64,000 bases of DNA from Cepaea nemoralis (taxonomy: Eukaryota > Mollusca > Gastropoda > Stylommatophora > Helicidae), in the NCBI GenBank assembly GCA_014155875.1, contig JACEFZ010017695.1, forward strand, positions 1-64,000, in the 5' to 3' direction. The first letter of the stretch is position 1. Every line of letters begins with the position of its first letter. Positions 1 through 35,237 of the stretch are shown piece by piece. Made by a program: the position numbers and the translations under genes. Under the pieces are notes generated by a model. It was not told the origin of the DNA, ran no database searches, and saw only the letters and a list, made by a program, of their open reading frames with translations.

Positions 1-393
1 GTCTCATGCCAACCCTGCTAGTAGCCTCTATGACATGCATGGCATTTTGTACAGTACTGCTTCCCTTTTAAAGTTAGGCCATTGTCAATCTACCCATTGT
101 ATACATGCCAATCATGTATATAATATGTTGTGGGGGTGGGTTGGGATGAAAGGTGAACGGTGGAGTTTTTGTGTACTACAAATACAAGCTAACTGTTTTA
201 ACCTCATGACTTTGTAGGTCCTGGTCAGGTGAATACTCCATGCAAAAAATGATCATATGAGTGTGTTTATTACAGACATGCATAGAGAAGATTCTTGATT
301 CTTCAGTTGTGTGTGTCTGGTGTAAAAGGACATCAAATATTTATATTCTCAACATGAGAATGAGAGATAAGGAGGTCGTAGAGTTATTGTATG
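1..393. other. Intronic sequence, nothing recognised
   Basis: AT-rich single-copy-looking DNA downstream, on the minus strand, of the last visible CKAP5 exon. No exon borders, RNA gene or element ends were seen. It leads directly into the 40-bp satellite. Confidence 0.5.
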
Positions 394-1621
394 CCTGACA
401 TGTGATCTACTCAGCTGATATGTGTATAGATCACCTGACATGTGATCTACTCAGCTGATATGTGTATAGATCACCTGACATGTGATCTACTCAGCTGATA
501 TGTGTATAGATCACCTGACATGTGATCTACTCAGCTGATATGTGTATAGATCACCTGACATGTGATATACTCAGTTGATATGTGTATAGATCACCTGACA
601 TGTGATCTACTCAGCTGATATGTGTATAGATCACCTGACATGTGATCTACTCAGCTGATATTGTGATAGATCACCTGACATGTGATCTACTCAGCTGATA
701 TGTGTACTAGATCACCTGACATGTGCTCTACTTCAGCTGATATGTGTATAGAATTCACCTGGACATGTGTAATAGATCACCTGACATGTGATCTACCAGT
801 GATATGTGTATAGATCACCTGACATGCGATCTACTCCGCTGATATGTGTTATAGATCACCTGACATGTGATCTACTCAGCTGATTAGTGTATAGATCACC
901 TGACATGTGATCTACTCAGTGATAGTGTATAGATCACCTTGACATGTGATCTACTCAGTTGATATGTGTATAGATCACCTGAATGTGATCTACTCAGTTG
1001 ATCTGTGCATAGATCACCTGACTGTGATCTAACCAGTTGAATATGTGTATTAGATCACCTGACATGTGATCTACTCAGCTGATATGTGCATAGATCACCT
1101 GACATGTGATCTACTCAGCTGATATGTGTATAGATCACCTGACATGTGATCTACTCAGCTGATATGTGTATAGATCACCTGACATATGATCTACTCAGCT
1201 ATTGTGTAATAGATCACCTGACGTGTGATTACTCAGCTGATAATGTGATCTAGATCACCTGACATGTGATCTACTCAGCTGATATGTGTATAGATCACCT
1301 GACATGTGATCTACTCAGCTGATATGTGTATAGATCACCTGACATGTGATCTACTCAGCTGATATGTGCATAGATCACCTGACATGTGATCTACTCAGTT
1401 GATATGTGCATAGATCACCTGACATGTGATCTACTCAGCTGATATGTGCATAGATCACCTGACATGTGATCTACTCAGTTGATATGTGTATAGATCACCT
1501 GACATATGATCTACTCAGTTGATATGTGTATGATCATCTGACATATGATCTACTCAGTTGATATGTGTATAGATCATCTGACATATGATCTACTCAGTTG
1601 ATATGTGTATAGATCATCTGA
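394..1621. repeat. 40-bp palindromic satellite array, about 30 units
   Basis: About 30 head-to-tail copies of a 40-bp unit fill 1.2 kb of the CKAP5 intron downstream of exon 10. Each unit contains an inverted repeat (GATCAC, 7-base spacer, GTGATC) and several E-box-like hexamers (CACCTG, CATGTG, CAGCTG). The outer units are nearly identical; those at about 660-1060 and 1200-1250 carry small indels. The right edge drifts to CATCTG variants. This is a non-coding minisatellite, and any role as a protein-binding array is inference. Confidence 0.95.
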
Positions 1622-1773
1622 TTAAAGTGCAGATGCAGTAGTGTAGCAGCTAGGACATAACGTGCCATTGTCAATTTCTGAGCCCAAAACTGACAGCGCA
1701 ACCTCCCAGATACAGATCCCCCTATAAGTCATACAATACCACACATCTACTGAACGGAACAATTCATACTCAC

Positions 1774-25484
<23,711 letters not shown>

Positions 25485-25594
25485 GATTAATTAGTTAGAT
25501 TCACAAAAATGTATAATCTGGATAAGAAACAAAAACAAGCAATTAGAAAACATATTTATGAAACTCAGTCATGCAGTTTTTTTGTTTTTTTTGC

Positions 25595-25880
25595 ATTTGC
25601 TCGCATTGAACTCATGCGTAGTCCAAACACGTTCTACTAGTTCTAGTAGACCGGACTGATTTTTGCATGTGGATTAGCTTTCTCTATTACAGGTGTCCCT
25701 TCCCATCAGGCAAACCCACTCCGACTTCTGAGGTACTTGTAATTTACGTCTCCAAGTCAAGGACGGTAAGTCAACATTTAGTCCAACTGGCCAGTGTAGG
25801 AGTTGAACCTGCTAACACAGCATCAGCACACAGGAAGTTAAGAGCAATGCTCTTATGCATTCTGCCATGCTGACCTCCAG
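25595..25880 (-). mobile_element. SINE-C, full-length copy
   Basis: Minus-strand copy from the tail (tttgctcgcattgaactcat) to the tRNA-like head ending in catgctgacctcc, lying just upstream of the CKAP5 start exon. Confidence 0.85.
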
Positions 25881-26004
25881 TCATGCAGTGATAACCTTTC
25901 CCTTTCTATCCTCAGGTAGATAAGGACCTTCATTCATTCTGTATTACCCAACTCACCAAATGTTATTCAGTTATTCTTTTAACATCTCTATTTACTACTT
26001 CCAG

Positions 26005-26140
26005 TCGTGGCTGATTTGGAAGCAGACCATTCTATGTTGATTTCAATGGCAAACTACTGAACTAACACTGCCTAGTAAACTACAGTCAATAAATGTTGGG
26101 GTTAATTGCAACATCGTGTAAAGGTCATGCAACTAACTCT
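26005..26140 (+). mobile_element. SINE-A, 3' half
   Basis: Partial copy with gatttggaagcagaccattc, ttcaatggcaaactactgaa and a gtaaaggtcatgcaactaac tail. LINE-1F stub 26169 lies next to it. Confidence 0.75.
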
Positions 26141-26168
26141 TTATTTACTACTTCAGTTCTAGGGTTAT

Positions 26169-26643
26169 CTTCTTCTTCTGCGCTCATCTGGAGAGTTTTT
26201 TCGGACGTGATTGCGTTGTGCCTGTTTACAGCAGAGTATCGTTCTTGCGCCATTAGGCCGACACATCCGACCTCTGCTGGCATTTGTTGACTGGGTTAAC
26301 CTTCCCGGGGGTTTCTTAGGACGTTTGACTCTCACTGTTGTGTTATTCCCCCATCCCAGCTGGCCCATTTAGAAGAGCCGACGACATCCCGGTCAGCCCT
26401 CAAGGGAAGGCAGGGGCAGGCCATGGGCATTCCCAACCATCCAAGGAGGCTTCCATAATCGCAGAGCCAACACAGTGCTCTGGTACTAGGCTCACCCAAG
26501 GAATCATCACGTCCTGCATATGGCTGCTTAGATTCACTTCCGTATATTGGGCCTTCCAGTCACCACAGACTGTTCGCTCCGGAAATCAGAAGAATGCAGT
26601 CTGCAGATGACATCCACACAGTCCAGCTTTCGATTCAGACTTT
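26169..26643 (-). mobile_element. LINE-1F 3' stub, 475 bp
   Basis: The conserved 3' region of LINE-1F on the minus strand, ending just inside the first 103-bp unit. The duplication GTTCTAGGGTTAT / GTTCTTGGGTTAT (26156-26168 and 26644-26656, one mismatch) marks an older insertion. Confidence 0.9.
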
Positions 26644-26656
26644 GTTCTTGGGTTAT

Positions 26657-27030
26657 TAATTTTACCAAATCTACGAGACAGAGTTACATTTTTCTTCTGT
26701 TCCTCTTCCTCCTCCTGTTTTCGTCAGATATTTTTTAACATGTTGACATTTTTCCTTTGTACCTGTTTTAAACGCAGCTGCAAAATATGTAGTATGTATA
26801 TTACAAACTAGTTATAACTGTAACCTATCATGCATATCCTAACAGGTGACTAAGGCAGTTGGGACCTACTACCTCATCTTGTAGACAATGTTAGCTGCAA
26901 AATCCAACGAATCGTAAACAAGTCTACAAAGGGCTTGGTGTGAGATCGATGAAGGTCATTGCTCCATTGAAAGATGAAAGGTAGAATAAGAACAAGAAGG
27001 AGGAGAAGCACACACAAGCAGTTGACAGTG
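26657..27030. other. Upstream CKAP5 intron or flank, nothing recognised
   Basis: No exon-like reading, element border or tandem array was found. Confidence 0.4.
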
Positions 27031-27260
27031 GGGGTCTCTGAGGCAAAGTGGTCAACCTGCCTGCCACACACTATGAAAGTTGAGGGTTTGTTTCCGGACT
27101 GTCATGCAGATCACATGTGAAAGATTTTCAGAGTTTCTTGGAGAGTCATCACTGGAGCTAAATAGTTTGTGCTCTGGGTGATGCTTTCGGCAGGCACCTC
27201 TGCAGATAGAAGAGCAGGCCATATGTGATAGAACCTGGTGCAATGAAATCAGACCTCTTG
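27031..27260 (+). mobile_element. SINE-D-like copy, tRNA-derived head
   Basis: Head gggggtctctgaggcaaagt with a later gggtttgtttccgg B-box-like block resembles the head of the 10885-11098 element. The body similarity is weak. Confidence 0.5.
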
Positions 27261-27289
27261 CCTTTAACTCCTTTTTCCGGTGGCCATCA

Positions 27290-27615
27290 TGTACTCGTAA
27301 TGTGACAGTGGACTCGGGAGCATCAGAGGCATAAAGTGACAGTGGACTTGGGAGCATCAGAGGCATAATGTGACAGTGGACTTGGGATCATCAGAGGCAT
27401 AAAGTAATAGTGGACTTGGGAGCATCAGAGGCATAATGTGACAGTGGACTTGTGAGCATCAGAGGCATAATGTGACAGTGGACTTGGGAGCATTAGAGGT
27501 AAAATGTGACAGTCGACTTGGGAGAATTAGAGGTAAAATGTGACAGTCGACTTGGGAGCATTAGAGGTAAAATGTGACAGTGGACTTGGGAGCATCAGAG
27601 GCATAATGTTTTTTT
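27290..27615. repeat. 34-bp minisatellite, about 9 units
   Basis: Units GACAGTGGACTTGGGAGCAT then CAGAGGCATAATGT. One further unit lies at 27851-27887 beyond the inserted SINE-C. Confidence 0.92.
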
Positions 27616-27850
27616 AAGCTTGCTCACTTTGAACTCAAGCGTAGTCCATACACACTACTTCTAGTAGTGCCATCAGGCAAACCCAGTCTGACTTCAGAGG
27701 TACTTGTAATTTACGTCCCCAAGTCAAGGACAACAGGTCAACATTTTAGTCCAGCTGTCTGGTGTAGGGGTTGAACCGCTTACCTCAGCATCAGCACAAC
27801 AGATGTTTAAGAACACGCGTTCTTACCCATTCAGCCATCCTGACCTGCAA
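27616..27850 (-). mobile_element. SINE-C inserted in the 34-bp array
   Basis: Full minus-strand copy (tail ctcactttgaactcaagcgt, core aagtcaaggacaacaggtca, head end gccatcctgacctgc). Array units resume directly after it (gaggcataatgtgacagtgg), repeating array sequence on both sides. Confidence 0.87.
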
Positions 27851-27887
27851 GAGGCATAATGTGACAGTGGACTTGGGAGCATCAGAG

Positions 27888-28016
27888 CTTTCCCTTTTAA
27901 CAGTGTCCCTCGCCATCAGGCAAACCCACTCCAACTTTAGAGGTACTTATAATTTACGTTCACAAGTCAAGGACGATAGGTCAACATTTTAGTCCAACTA
28001 TCCGGTGTAGGGGTTT
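27888..28016 (-). mobile_element. SINE-C, partial
   Basis: Middle part of the family (cctcgccatcaggcaaaccc to tagtccaactatccggtgta), lacking both ends. Confidence 0.75.
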
Positions 28017-28180
28017 AAGTAGCAAAAGTAACAACTGCTTCGGATAGGAGTTAAAGTAACAACTGCTTTGAAAAGAATGAGTTAAAGTAGCAACTGTTTC
28101 AGTTAGGAGTTAAAATAAGAACTGCTTTGGATAGAATGAATCAAAATAATAATTATTTTAAATAAGAGGAGTAAGAGTAA
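28017..28180. repeat. Degenerate 28-bp minisatellite, about 6 units
   Basis: Units like gagttaaagtaacaactgct plus ttggatag with frequent substitutions. Confidence 0.8.
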
Positions 28181-28488
28181 CAACTGCTATGGATTGAATC
28201 AGTATATGCATACACATATATAGAGGTTTAAAAAATTCAACATCATTCAGGAACAAGACCCTTTTTCTAAGGATCCCCCACATTTTTTGCAAATACAACT
28301 TACAAGCTAAGAAAACAATTGAAAATTCAAGTGTCCGGTAGAAATTTCCAGGCACCATGGTAACGAAGCCCCTCGGTTTTTCTAATCATATATATATATA
28401 TACACATGTGTATAATTTTGCCAGCTCTTGCCAAGATAATTTAATAATTTTCAATATTGCTTTAGTTATTTAACAGATATCTAATAAC

Positions 28489-28535
28489 ATAATATTTCAT
28501 CACTGCCTGCAATATGGCAGGCAGTGAGATATTAC
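28489..28535. repeat. Hairpin-forming inverted repeat
   Basis: CACTGCCTGC, loop AATATG, GCAGGCAGTG: a perfect 10-bp stem that extends imperfectly through AATAT on both sides. Confidence 0.85.
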
Positions 28536-29611
28536 TGCATGCATTTATTGCACCAGTTGTGTTGTCTGTGACTACTTTTATTTGAATTCATTGCCATTGA
28601 GGACCATATTGACAAACATCAATCTCAGCATAAATAAGCAGACAAGCTATGTATGCAGTAACAAGCGCAACTAACAAAAGTTATTATTATAAATAAGTCA
28701 GCCTCTAGAAGTACTGGAACACAGTTTAACACTTAAGTTTTGTCAATTTCAGACTTTTCTTCTGACACTTCATTAATTCTTTCTCACACTTTAATTGCAG
28801 TTTCTGTTATAAACTTTGTTGTTAAGAGTCTGTGATATCAACAACAAGATTTTTCCTAAGAGACTGAAGGATTTGCTGGCAGTTAAAACTTTTAATAAAA
28901 GTAAAATCTGAGTTCCATGAAGATCACACACATGGCAAATAATAATTCATATTTGAAATATTTTCTACTGTCATCTGTCCTACATTCTGGAGATTAGTTG
29001 GCTCAACCCTACCGATACTGCCTTTGATTTTTCAACATCAACTAAGTACTTGTCCCCCAAGAACTAACTAAGCCACCGAGAATCAAGTTTTAGTTAGTTA
29101 AGTTAGGCCCTAACTCAGGCGAACTCTTTTGTCTAACTTGGATCTCTTTCTTACTTAAACTTTGTTAGTTACAGTGTGGTGCCATCAATCATTCAACGTT
29201 ATTATCGGTACTTTAATTAAAAGTTACTGTGACTTTTTCAATAGCGTCCAGAAATCGCTAACAATTAATTAATACTTCGAATTTGTGGTCGCTTTAAATT
29301 TGAATCCATTTTTCAATTGCAGACGAAAGTATTTCAGGTGCAGACTTCATTTCATTGTTTTGACGCCAGGGAAAAAAAACAACATTAAAGTATATTCTTT
29401 CCCAGCCAGTTTAAATCCAATCTGAATACATTTCCGGACAACGGCAACTTTGCACCGAATAAAACAGATAGATTACTAAAGGATAACCTGGCTAGATTTA
29501 AGAAAGTAAATTCTTGTATTATTGATCACTCCTGAAGTCGGACCCCGACTGATCTCAATTTTTTAAATAAAGGATAATCCGAAATTTTAACATTCCACGG
29601 TAGTCTACGGC

Positions 29612-29628
29612 AGCGCCATCTAGCGCCA
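29612..29628 (-). promoter_or_regulatory. Possible CTCF-like site
   Basis: Minus strand GGCGCTAGATGGCGCTG contains AGATGGCGC, close to the CTCF core (AG-K-GGCGC). It lies about 4 kb upstream of the CKAP5 start codon. A single motif match is weak evidence. Confidence 0.3.
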
Positions 29629-29739
29629 GGAAGAGTGCCTGTTGTATCACGTACATTCCCGAGTCGTTATCAATGACTAATGCTGTATATTGACATCATA
29701 TGATTACATATATAGGATCAATAGGTTACAGGAAATCGT

Positions 29740-29960
29740 TATCGAAAGTCATCGTTACAGCACTCAGGGCGTGCCCATAAGTGTCCGTCTCCTTCAGATG
29801 TTAAATAATTAGTGGGGATCTTGGCCAGCGTATCTGAGTATCTGATCGCACCAGTTCTGTGGTGATTAATTAAATGGATTATGCTCTTATTAAAGTGTTC
29901 ATGTTTGGTGGCTTCCCGCTTCACACCCTTGTCCATTAGTGTTCTGGGTCTAAAAATATT
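29740..29960 (-). pseudogene. LINE family C/D 3' end fragment
   Basis: Minus-strand reading LINHHRTGAIRYSDTLAKI and GDGHLWARPECC aligns with the C-termini at 31,370-31,480 (TATGTISVGTL-like, ERLWECPECC) and 40,300 (HRTGTISRRTLMHML, EHLWTCPE). Confidence 0.7.
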
Positions 29961-30159
29961 GGTTGTTAGGTTACAGAGCTACTAAAAGGGCATATTAATA
30001 TTATCCAATGTTTGGGGAAGGGGGAACATTTCATCAGGGTCCCACAGGGTCTACTTGCCACTGGGCAACTTACACCCTGGCCAATCCGCCACTGTCCATC
30101 TCCCTCCCTCTGGACAAGGAAGTGTCTTTAACATCATCCTTTCGTCCTCCATCTCACGA

Positions 30160-31511
30160 TAGATGGTAGAAGCGTCAACAGAGAGAACAAACTGAAGTAT
30201 CTGGGAATCACATTTGACAGGAGTCTGTCCTTCAAGGACCATGTGGAGACGGTTGTGACAAGATCTCAAAAGGGACTCAATGCACTTAAAACTATGGCTG
30301 CAATGGACACAGAGCAGAGAATGCTCTTCACACTATACCAGCACTTGATCCTCTCAGTGATTGATTATGGACTAGGAATGTTTACTGTCTCAAAGAGTCA
30401 GCTGGTGAAATTAGAGCGCATACAGAATGAAGCGATGCGGGTCATTCTGGGATGCACCAGAGACACTCCAGTAGTGTGTATGCGTTACATTCTTGGTCTG
30501 CCTACTGTTGCTAGTAGGCACAAGGTGATGCAAGCGAAGGCATACCTCAGAGTAGCTGCAGACACAGATCACCCGTTGCATGAGGCGCTGGACGTAGTTA
30601 AGGGTCAGAGACTGATAAGAGGGAAATCATGGATGGCTCAGGCGGAGGATACGATCAGACAGGTGTGCCCCTTGGAGAACATCAGGCGAGGAGAGGAGTG
30701 GGTCAGAGTGCCAGCCGTGCAGTCAGGCTTGTGCAGAGTTGTAATAACATTGAGCCGGTAGTGCAGGGAGTGGCCAGCAGGGGCCACGGAAGTGGAAATT
30801 CAGCAACTAATTCAGGAAAATTCTCGCCCGGGTGATGTGATTATCTACACGGATGGGTCAGTGTTGAGAGGTAGGAGAAGTGCCGGGGGGTTCGTGGCAA
30901 AAACTAATGGTCGGCGTTTGGTGCAGGAGAGCCTGACGTATGATAACACTACATCTAGCTTAAGAATGGAGGTGGAGGCGGTCAGTGCAGCTTTCCGCTG
31001 GATAGAAAACACGATACATACACACATTGTGATTGTAACTGACTCAGAAAGCATGCTGAGAAGGGTGAGAACAGGTAGGCTTCGTGCAGAGTGGCTTGCT
31101 TCGCTTCGGAGGTCACGGGTAGTAAGCATCACCTGGATCTTTTCTCCTGGGCATGCCGGTGTGCTGGGGAATGAACAGGCGGACAGATTGGCTGGCTCTG
31201 CAAAATTTGGTGGAGTATTGTTGCATGACAAGGCAGACGTGGTTGCGGCCTTGTGGGAGCACGTGTACACCTCGGAGGAGCAGATGGGGCATCATGGTCT
31301 GGTAAGAATGAGACAACGAGGTGTGACGAGGGGATCTGGCCGACGCTCGGCGCTCGGAGGAAAGGCGAGACGGACATATAATCAGATTGCTACTGGAACT
31401 ATTAGTGTTGGAACTCTTCGCTGGCTGCTGAGGATGGAGACGGAGCGCTTATGGGAATGTCCTGAATGCTGTGATGTCGGTTCCTAAATCAATCAATCAA
31501 TCAATCAATCT
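30160..31511 (+). pseudogene. LINE family C: RT C-terminus plus RNase H, (AATC)n tail
   Basis: 5'-truncated element. It reads KLKYLGITFDRSLSFKDHV, RIQNEAMRVILGCTRDTPVV and KGQRLIRGKSWM, then an in-frame TAG after ITLSR (30,759-30,761), then RNase H (IIYTDGSVLRGRRS, MEVEAV, VTDSESM, GHAGVLGNEQADRLA), and the C-terminal ERLWECPECC before a TAA and an AATC repeat. The RNase H D-E-D-D set is present. The RT catalytic motif is lost to truncation. Confidence 0.88.
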
Positions 31512-31786
31512 CTTGTGGTGTTGGTGATATCTTTCCCATCCATTACCCTTCCCTCCTCGATCATCACCATGTTCGCTAAACGATCAGCAAACTCGTTGCC
31601 TTAGACCAATTGTGTCGATGAGGTCTGTATGGGCCTTCTTGAGCTTATTCATTGAGCCGCTCAGTGTGCATGCGTATGAATAATTGCCCATGCTGAGCCA
31701 GTTCATGACATTAGCTGTCGAAGAATATGGATACTTATAGTCAGCACGGCAATGTTGATCCATACGCGTCTACTCCGTCATCCACT

Positions 31787-33769
31787 TAGTTAGTTAGTTA
31801 GTCTTTCCTCTTGAGCCTAAGGCGGCGCATAGGGCAGAAGTCCTGTCTCTCCATGCTTGGCGGTTCGCTGCTACCTGTTGTAGATCTTGGATATTTACTT
31901 GGCCATTGAATGAGCCTTCTCTAATGATGGTTCTACGCAGGGTCTCTCTTGGTCTTCCCCGTTTTCTTTTCCCTACTGGTGACCATATGAGGGCTTGGTA
32001 GGGGAGTCTTGACTTGTCCATTCTGAGTACATGGCCGATGTAGTTCCAACGGCGTCTTCTTATGAAATTGGATACTGTATCTTGCTTAGTCTCTTGTCTT
32101 ATTTGCGAATTGGTTCTGAAGTCTGTCCAGTGGATGTTTAGAAGTCTTCTAAGACATTTGTTCTCAAAATTGTCTAATTTTTTATCTAAAGCTACCGTTG
32201 ATTTCCAACTTTCACATCCATACGTTAACACTGGAATCACACAAGAGTTGAAGATTTTAAGTTTTGTGTGTTTTCTGAGTGTCTTTGACTTCCAGATGTT
32301 TGACAGTTTATTGAAGGCACTAGATGCCAGTGCGATTCTAGATGATATTTCTGGTGTTGAGTCCCCTGTAGATGTCATTTTACTTCCTAGGTATGTAAAG
32401 CTGTTGACTTTTTCAAGAACGTAGCTGTTCAATTTGGTGTCATCTGAACTGTTGGTAAGATCAATAGTCTTTGTTTTTGTGGTGTTAATTTGGAGACCAA
32501 TTTGCCCTGAAACATTTTGGAGGTGGTTTATTTTCTCTTGGGCATCCGGGTGTGTTGAACTCAAAAGCACTATGTCGTCGGCAAAGTCCAGGTCTTCTAG
32601 AATTTTGTCAACCCAATGGATACCCATATTTGTGTTGTTTGTGCATTTGCGCATGACCCAGTCGATAGCTATTCCAAAAAGCATCGGTGATAAGACACAA
32701 CCCTGTTTCACTCCTGTTTCGACTGAGAACCAGTCAGAGTTGCCTGTTTCTGTTCTTACGCAGCAACGTGTTTCTTTGTAGAAAGATTTTATGACGTTGG
32801 TATATTTGGTAGGAAAACCATAGATGTTAAGTAGATTCCAAAGTGAAGGACGGTGGATACTGTCGAAGGCTTTTTGAAAGTCGACAAAGTTGGTGATTAA
32901 TTTCGACTGGAATTCTACGGAGTCTTCAATGATTATTCTGAGGGTGAAAATGTGGTCTATGCATGACCGTTTTGGTCTGAAGCCTGCTTGTTCTTCTCTG
33001 AGCCTTTCATCTATCGCCTTTTTCAATCTCTCAAGTAACATGCTACAAAAAAGTTTTCCTGGTACTGACAATAGAGTGATACCACGCCAATTATTGCAAT
33101 CAGACATATCGCCCTTTTTAGGCAGTTTGAAAATTACACCATCTTTCCACTGTTGTGGTGGGGATTCGCTTTGCCAGATTTCATTGATCAGCTGTAACAA
33201 ACGTTGTAAGGTGTTCTCATCTGCTGCTTTGAGCATTTCTCCTGAGATTTCATCTTCACCAACAGCTTTGTTGTTCTTCAATTTTTTTATGGCTGCTTTA
33301 ATCTCTTCCATGGTGAATGACTCGCAGGAGGCATCTAGTGGGGGAATAGTAATTTCTCCATCCAGGTTCGGAACAGTGTCAGGCTGCGGTCTATTTAATA
33401 TATCTTTGAAATGTTCTGCCCATCGTTGCTTTTGAAGGTCATCGGATAACAATTGATTGCCTTGTTTGTCTTTGATGGGTATATTTGGTGTAGGTGAGTG
33501 ATTGCATAGTTGCTATATGATATGGAATACGGCTCTGTTGTTTCCAGTTCTGGCAGCTGCTTCGGCGTCGGAGGCCAGGCTGTGAATAAAGTTCTGTTTG
33601 TCTTTTCGTGCGCTTGATTTCACCTCTTTATCCAACATAGAGTATTTTTGCTTATGGGTATCATATGTAGATGTGTCTTTTGCAGAAAGAAGTGTTAGTT
33701 TTGCTTGTTTTCTTTCTTGTATCTTCATCCAGATGTTATCGCTTAGCCACTTCTTCTTCTGTCTTTGTA
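31787..33769 (-). mobile_element. 5'-truncated RTE-like LINE with 11-bp TSD
   Basis: A minus-strand insertion ending in a TAAC repeat and flanked by CGTCATCCACT (31776-31786 and 33770-33780). Nearly all of it is RT coding sequence; the endonuclease half is missing. It is the apparent relative of the 103-bp stub at 7677. Confidence 0.92.
31794..33769 (-). pseudogene. RTE-like reverse transcriptase ORF, one stop
   Basis: Same-frame reading from QRQKKKWLSDNIWMK to a stop after GSRGKTN, interrupted by a single TAG near 33510 (between FHII and QLCNHS). Motifs: NNKAVGEDEISGEML, WRGITLL, motif A VDFQKAFDS, GVKQGCVLSP, catalytic FADDIVLLS, LTYGCESW, and KRKRGRPRE at the C-terminus. This pattern is typical of RTE-type RTs; CR1-like is a lesser alternative. 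It cannot move itself without an endonuclease. Confidence 0.88.
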
Positions 33770-33889
33770 CGTCATCCACTACATTCCTGCAAAAATATAA
33801 TACTAGCAGATGTATTACAGCATGCAGCGTCTGAAATAACTGTACTTTGGATACAAGGGCACACAAACATGTTCAAATGGTTTGTCGAT

Positions 33890-34065
33890 TAGAGTGGACC
33901 ATCAGATCCCCCGCTGCATGCAGCCATGGATATCAAGGGTCATAGACTAAAATGAGGCAGGTCCTGGGTGGTACAGGAGGAACTTTCTAAACATCACGTG
34001 TGCGATCTATCAGTTATCAGTTGGAGTATCTTCATTGCACTCCGGACAGGTCCATAGGTGCTCAA
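33890..34065 (+). pseudogene. LINE C fragment joined to an inverted LINE D 3' end
   Basis: A plus-strand scrap of family C (GHRLK, GRSWVVQEELSKHHVCDL) switches after cacgtgtgcgatcta into the reverse of a family D 3' end (tcagttatcagttgg ... actccggacaggtccatagg). The same switch occurs at 40290. Confidence 0.7.
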
Positions 34066-34382
34066 CGACCCTTCGCTCTCTGGTATATTTATCATGTTAT
34101 GTGTTCAAAATTTTCCGTACCATACTCCAAGACTGTCGTTTCTGTTCTCTTTATAGTCCTATATACCCTTTATACTTGTACCTTCCAGTTTCTACAATAT
34201 ATTCTGATTTTTCTCTCCTACTGGCACACAAATCTAGCAATTTCTCTGTTGCCTCTTGGTGTGTTTGAGTTTCCTGTGTGTTGTAGTGTCTGCCTGAACA
34301 TCTCAAAATTTCACGTTTTCAGACCATCTCTGGTAGTTTAGATTTTTTTTCTCCACATAAAATCGAATTTCTGGGCTATATT
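34066..34382. other. Nothing recognised
   Basis: Pyrimidine-rich plus strand without coding or repeat assignment, ending at the LINE-1F copy 2 target site. Confidence 0.4.
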
Positions 34383-35237
34383 AGATTGTATTTCTTCTTC
34401 TTCGTTCATCCGGAGTTTTTTTTCGGATGTGATTGCGTTGTGCCTGTTTACAGCAGAGCTGCGTTCTTGCGCCGTTAGGCCGACACATCCGACTTCTGCG
34501 GGCATTTGTTGACCGGGTTAACCTTCCCGGGGGTTTCTTAGGACGTTTGACTCTCACTGTTGTGGTGTTATCCCCCATCCCAGCTGGTCCATATAGAACA
34601 GCCAAAGATCCTGGTCAGCCCTCAAGGGAAGGCAGGGGCAGACCATGGGCATTCCCCGCCATCCAAGGAGGCTTCCATAATTGCAGAGCCGATACATAGC
34701 GCTCTGGTACTGGGCTCACCCAAGGAATCGTCACGTCCTGCACATGGCTGCTTAGCCTCACTTCCGTATATTGGGCCTTCCGTTCACCATAGGCTGTTCT
34801 TCCGGAAACCAGAAGTATGCAGTCTGCAGATGACATCCACACAGTGAGCTTTCGATTCGGACTTTCCATGTAATGGATTTGCTATCCAAGCAATATTCCA
34901 TTTCGTGCCACTAGGACACTTTTCCACCTTTTATGAAGTCCACACAGTGGGCTTTAGATACGGACTTTCCACGTAATGGATTTGCTATCCAAGCAATATT
35001 CCATTTCATGCCACTAGGACACTTTTCCACCTTTTATGAAGCCCACACAATGGGCTTTTGATTCGGACTTTCCACGTAACGGATTTGCTATCCAAGCAAT
35101 ATTCCATTTCGTGCCACTAGGACACTTTTCCACCTTTTATGAAGCCCACACAGCGAGCTTTCGATTTGGACTTTCCACATAATGGATTTGCTATCCAAGC
35201 AATATTCCATTTCATGCCTCTGGGTCTTCATGCACCT

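Larger units (their letters stand above)
28181..29739. other. Upstream region, one hairpin, possible CKAP5 promoter area
   Basis: 1.5 kb of AT-rich, largely unique-looking DNA, the longest element-poor stretch upstream of the CKAP5 start exon, so a promoter or 5' non-coding exon could lie here. I saw no TATA box or convincing first exon with a GT donor that I could defend. Confidence 0.35.

Noticed and set aside
35..217. Short plus-strand ORF at the window start
   Set aside because: 60 codons with no motif, lying in an intron opposite CKAP5.
394..1621. CRISPR-like array of regularly spaced repeats
   Set aside because: The repeats are contiguous with no unique spacers, in an animal intron; it is a satellite.
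29275..29640. First non-coding exon and promoter of CKAP5
   Set aside because: The location is plausible, but no donor site or core promoter element could be defended from sequence alone.
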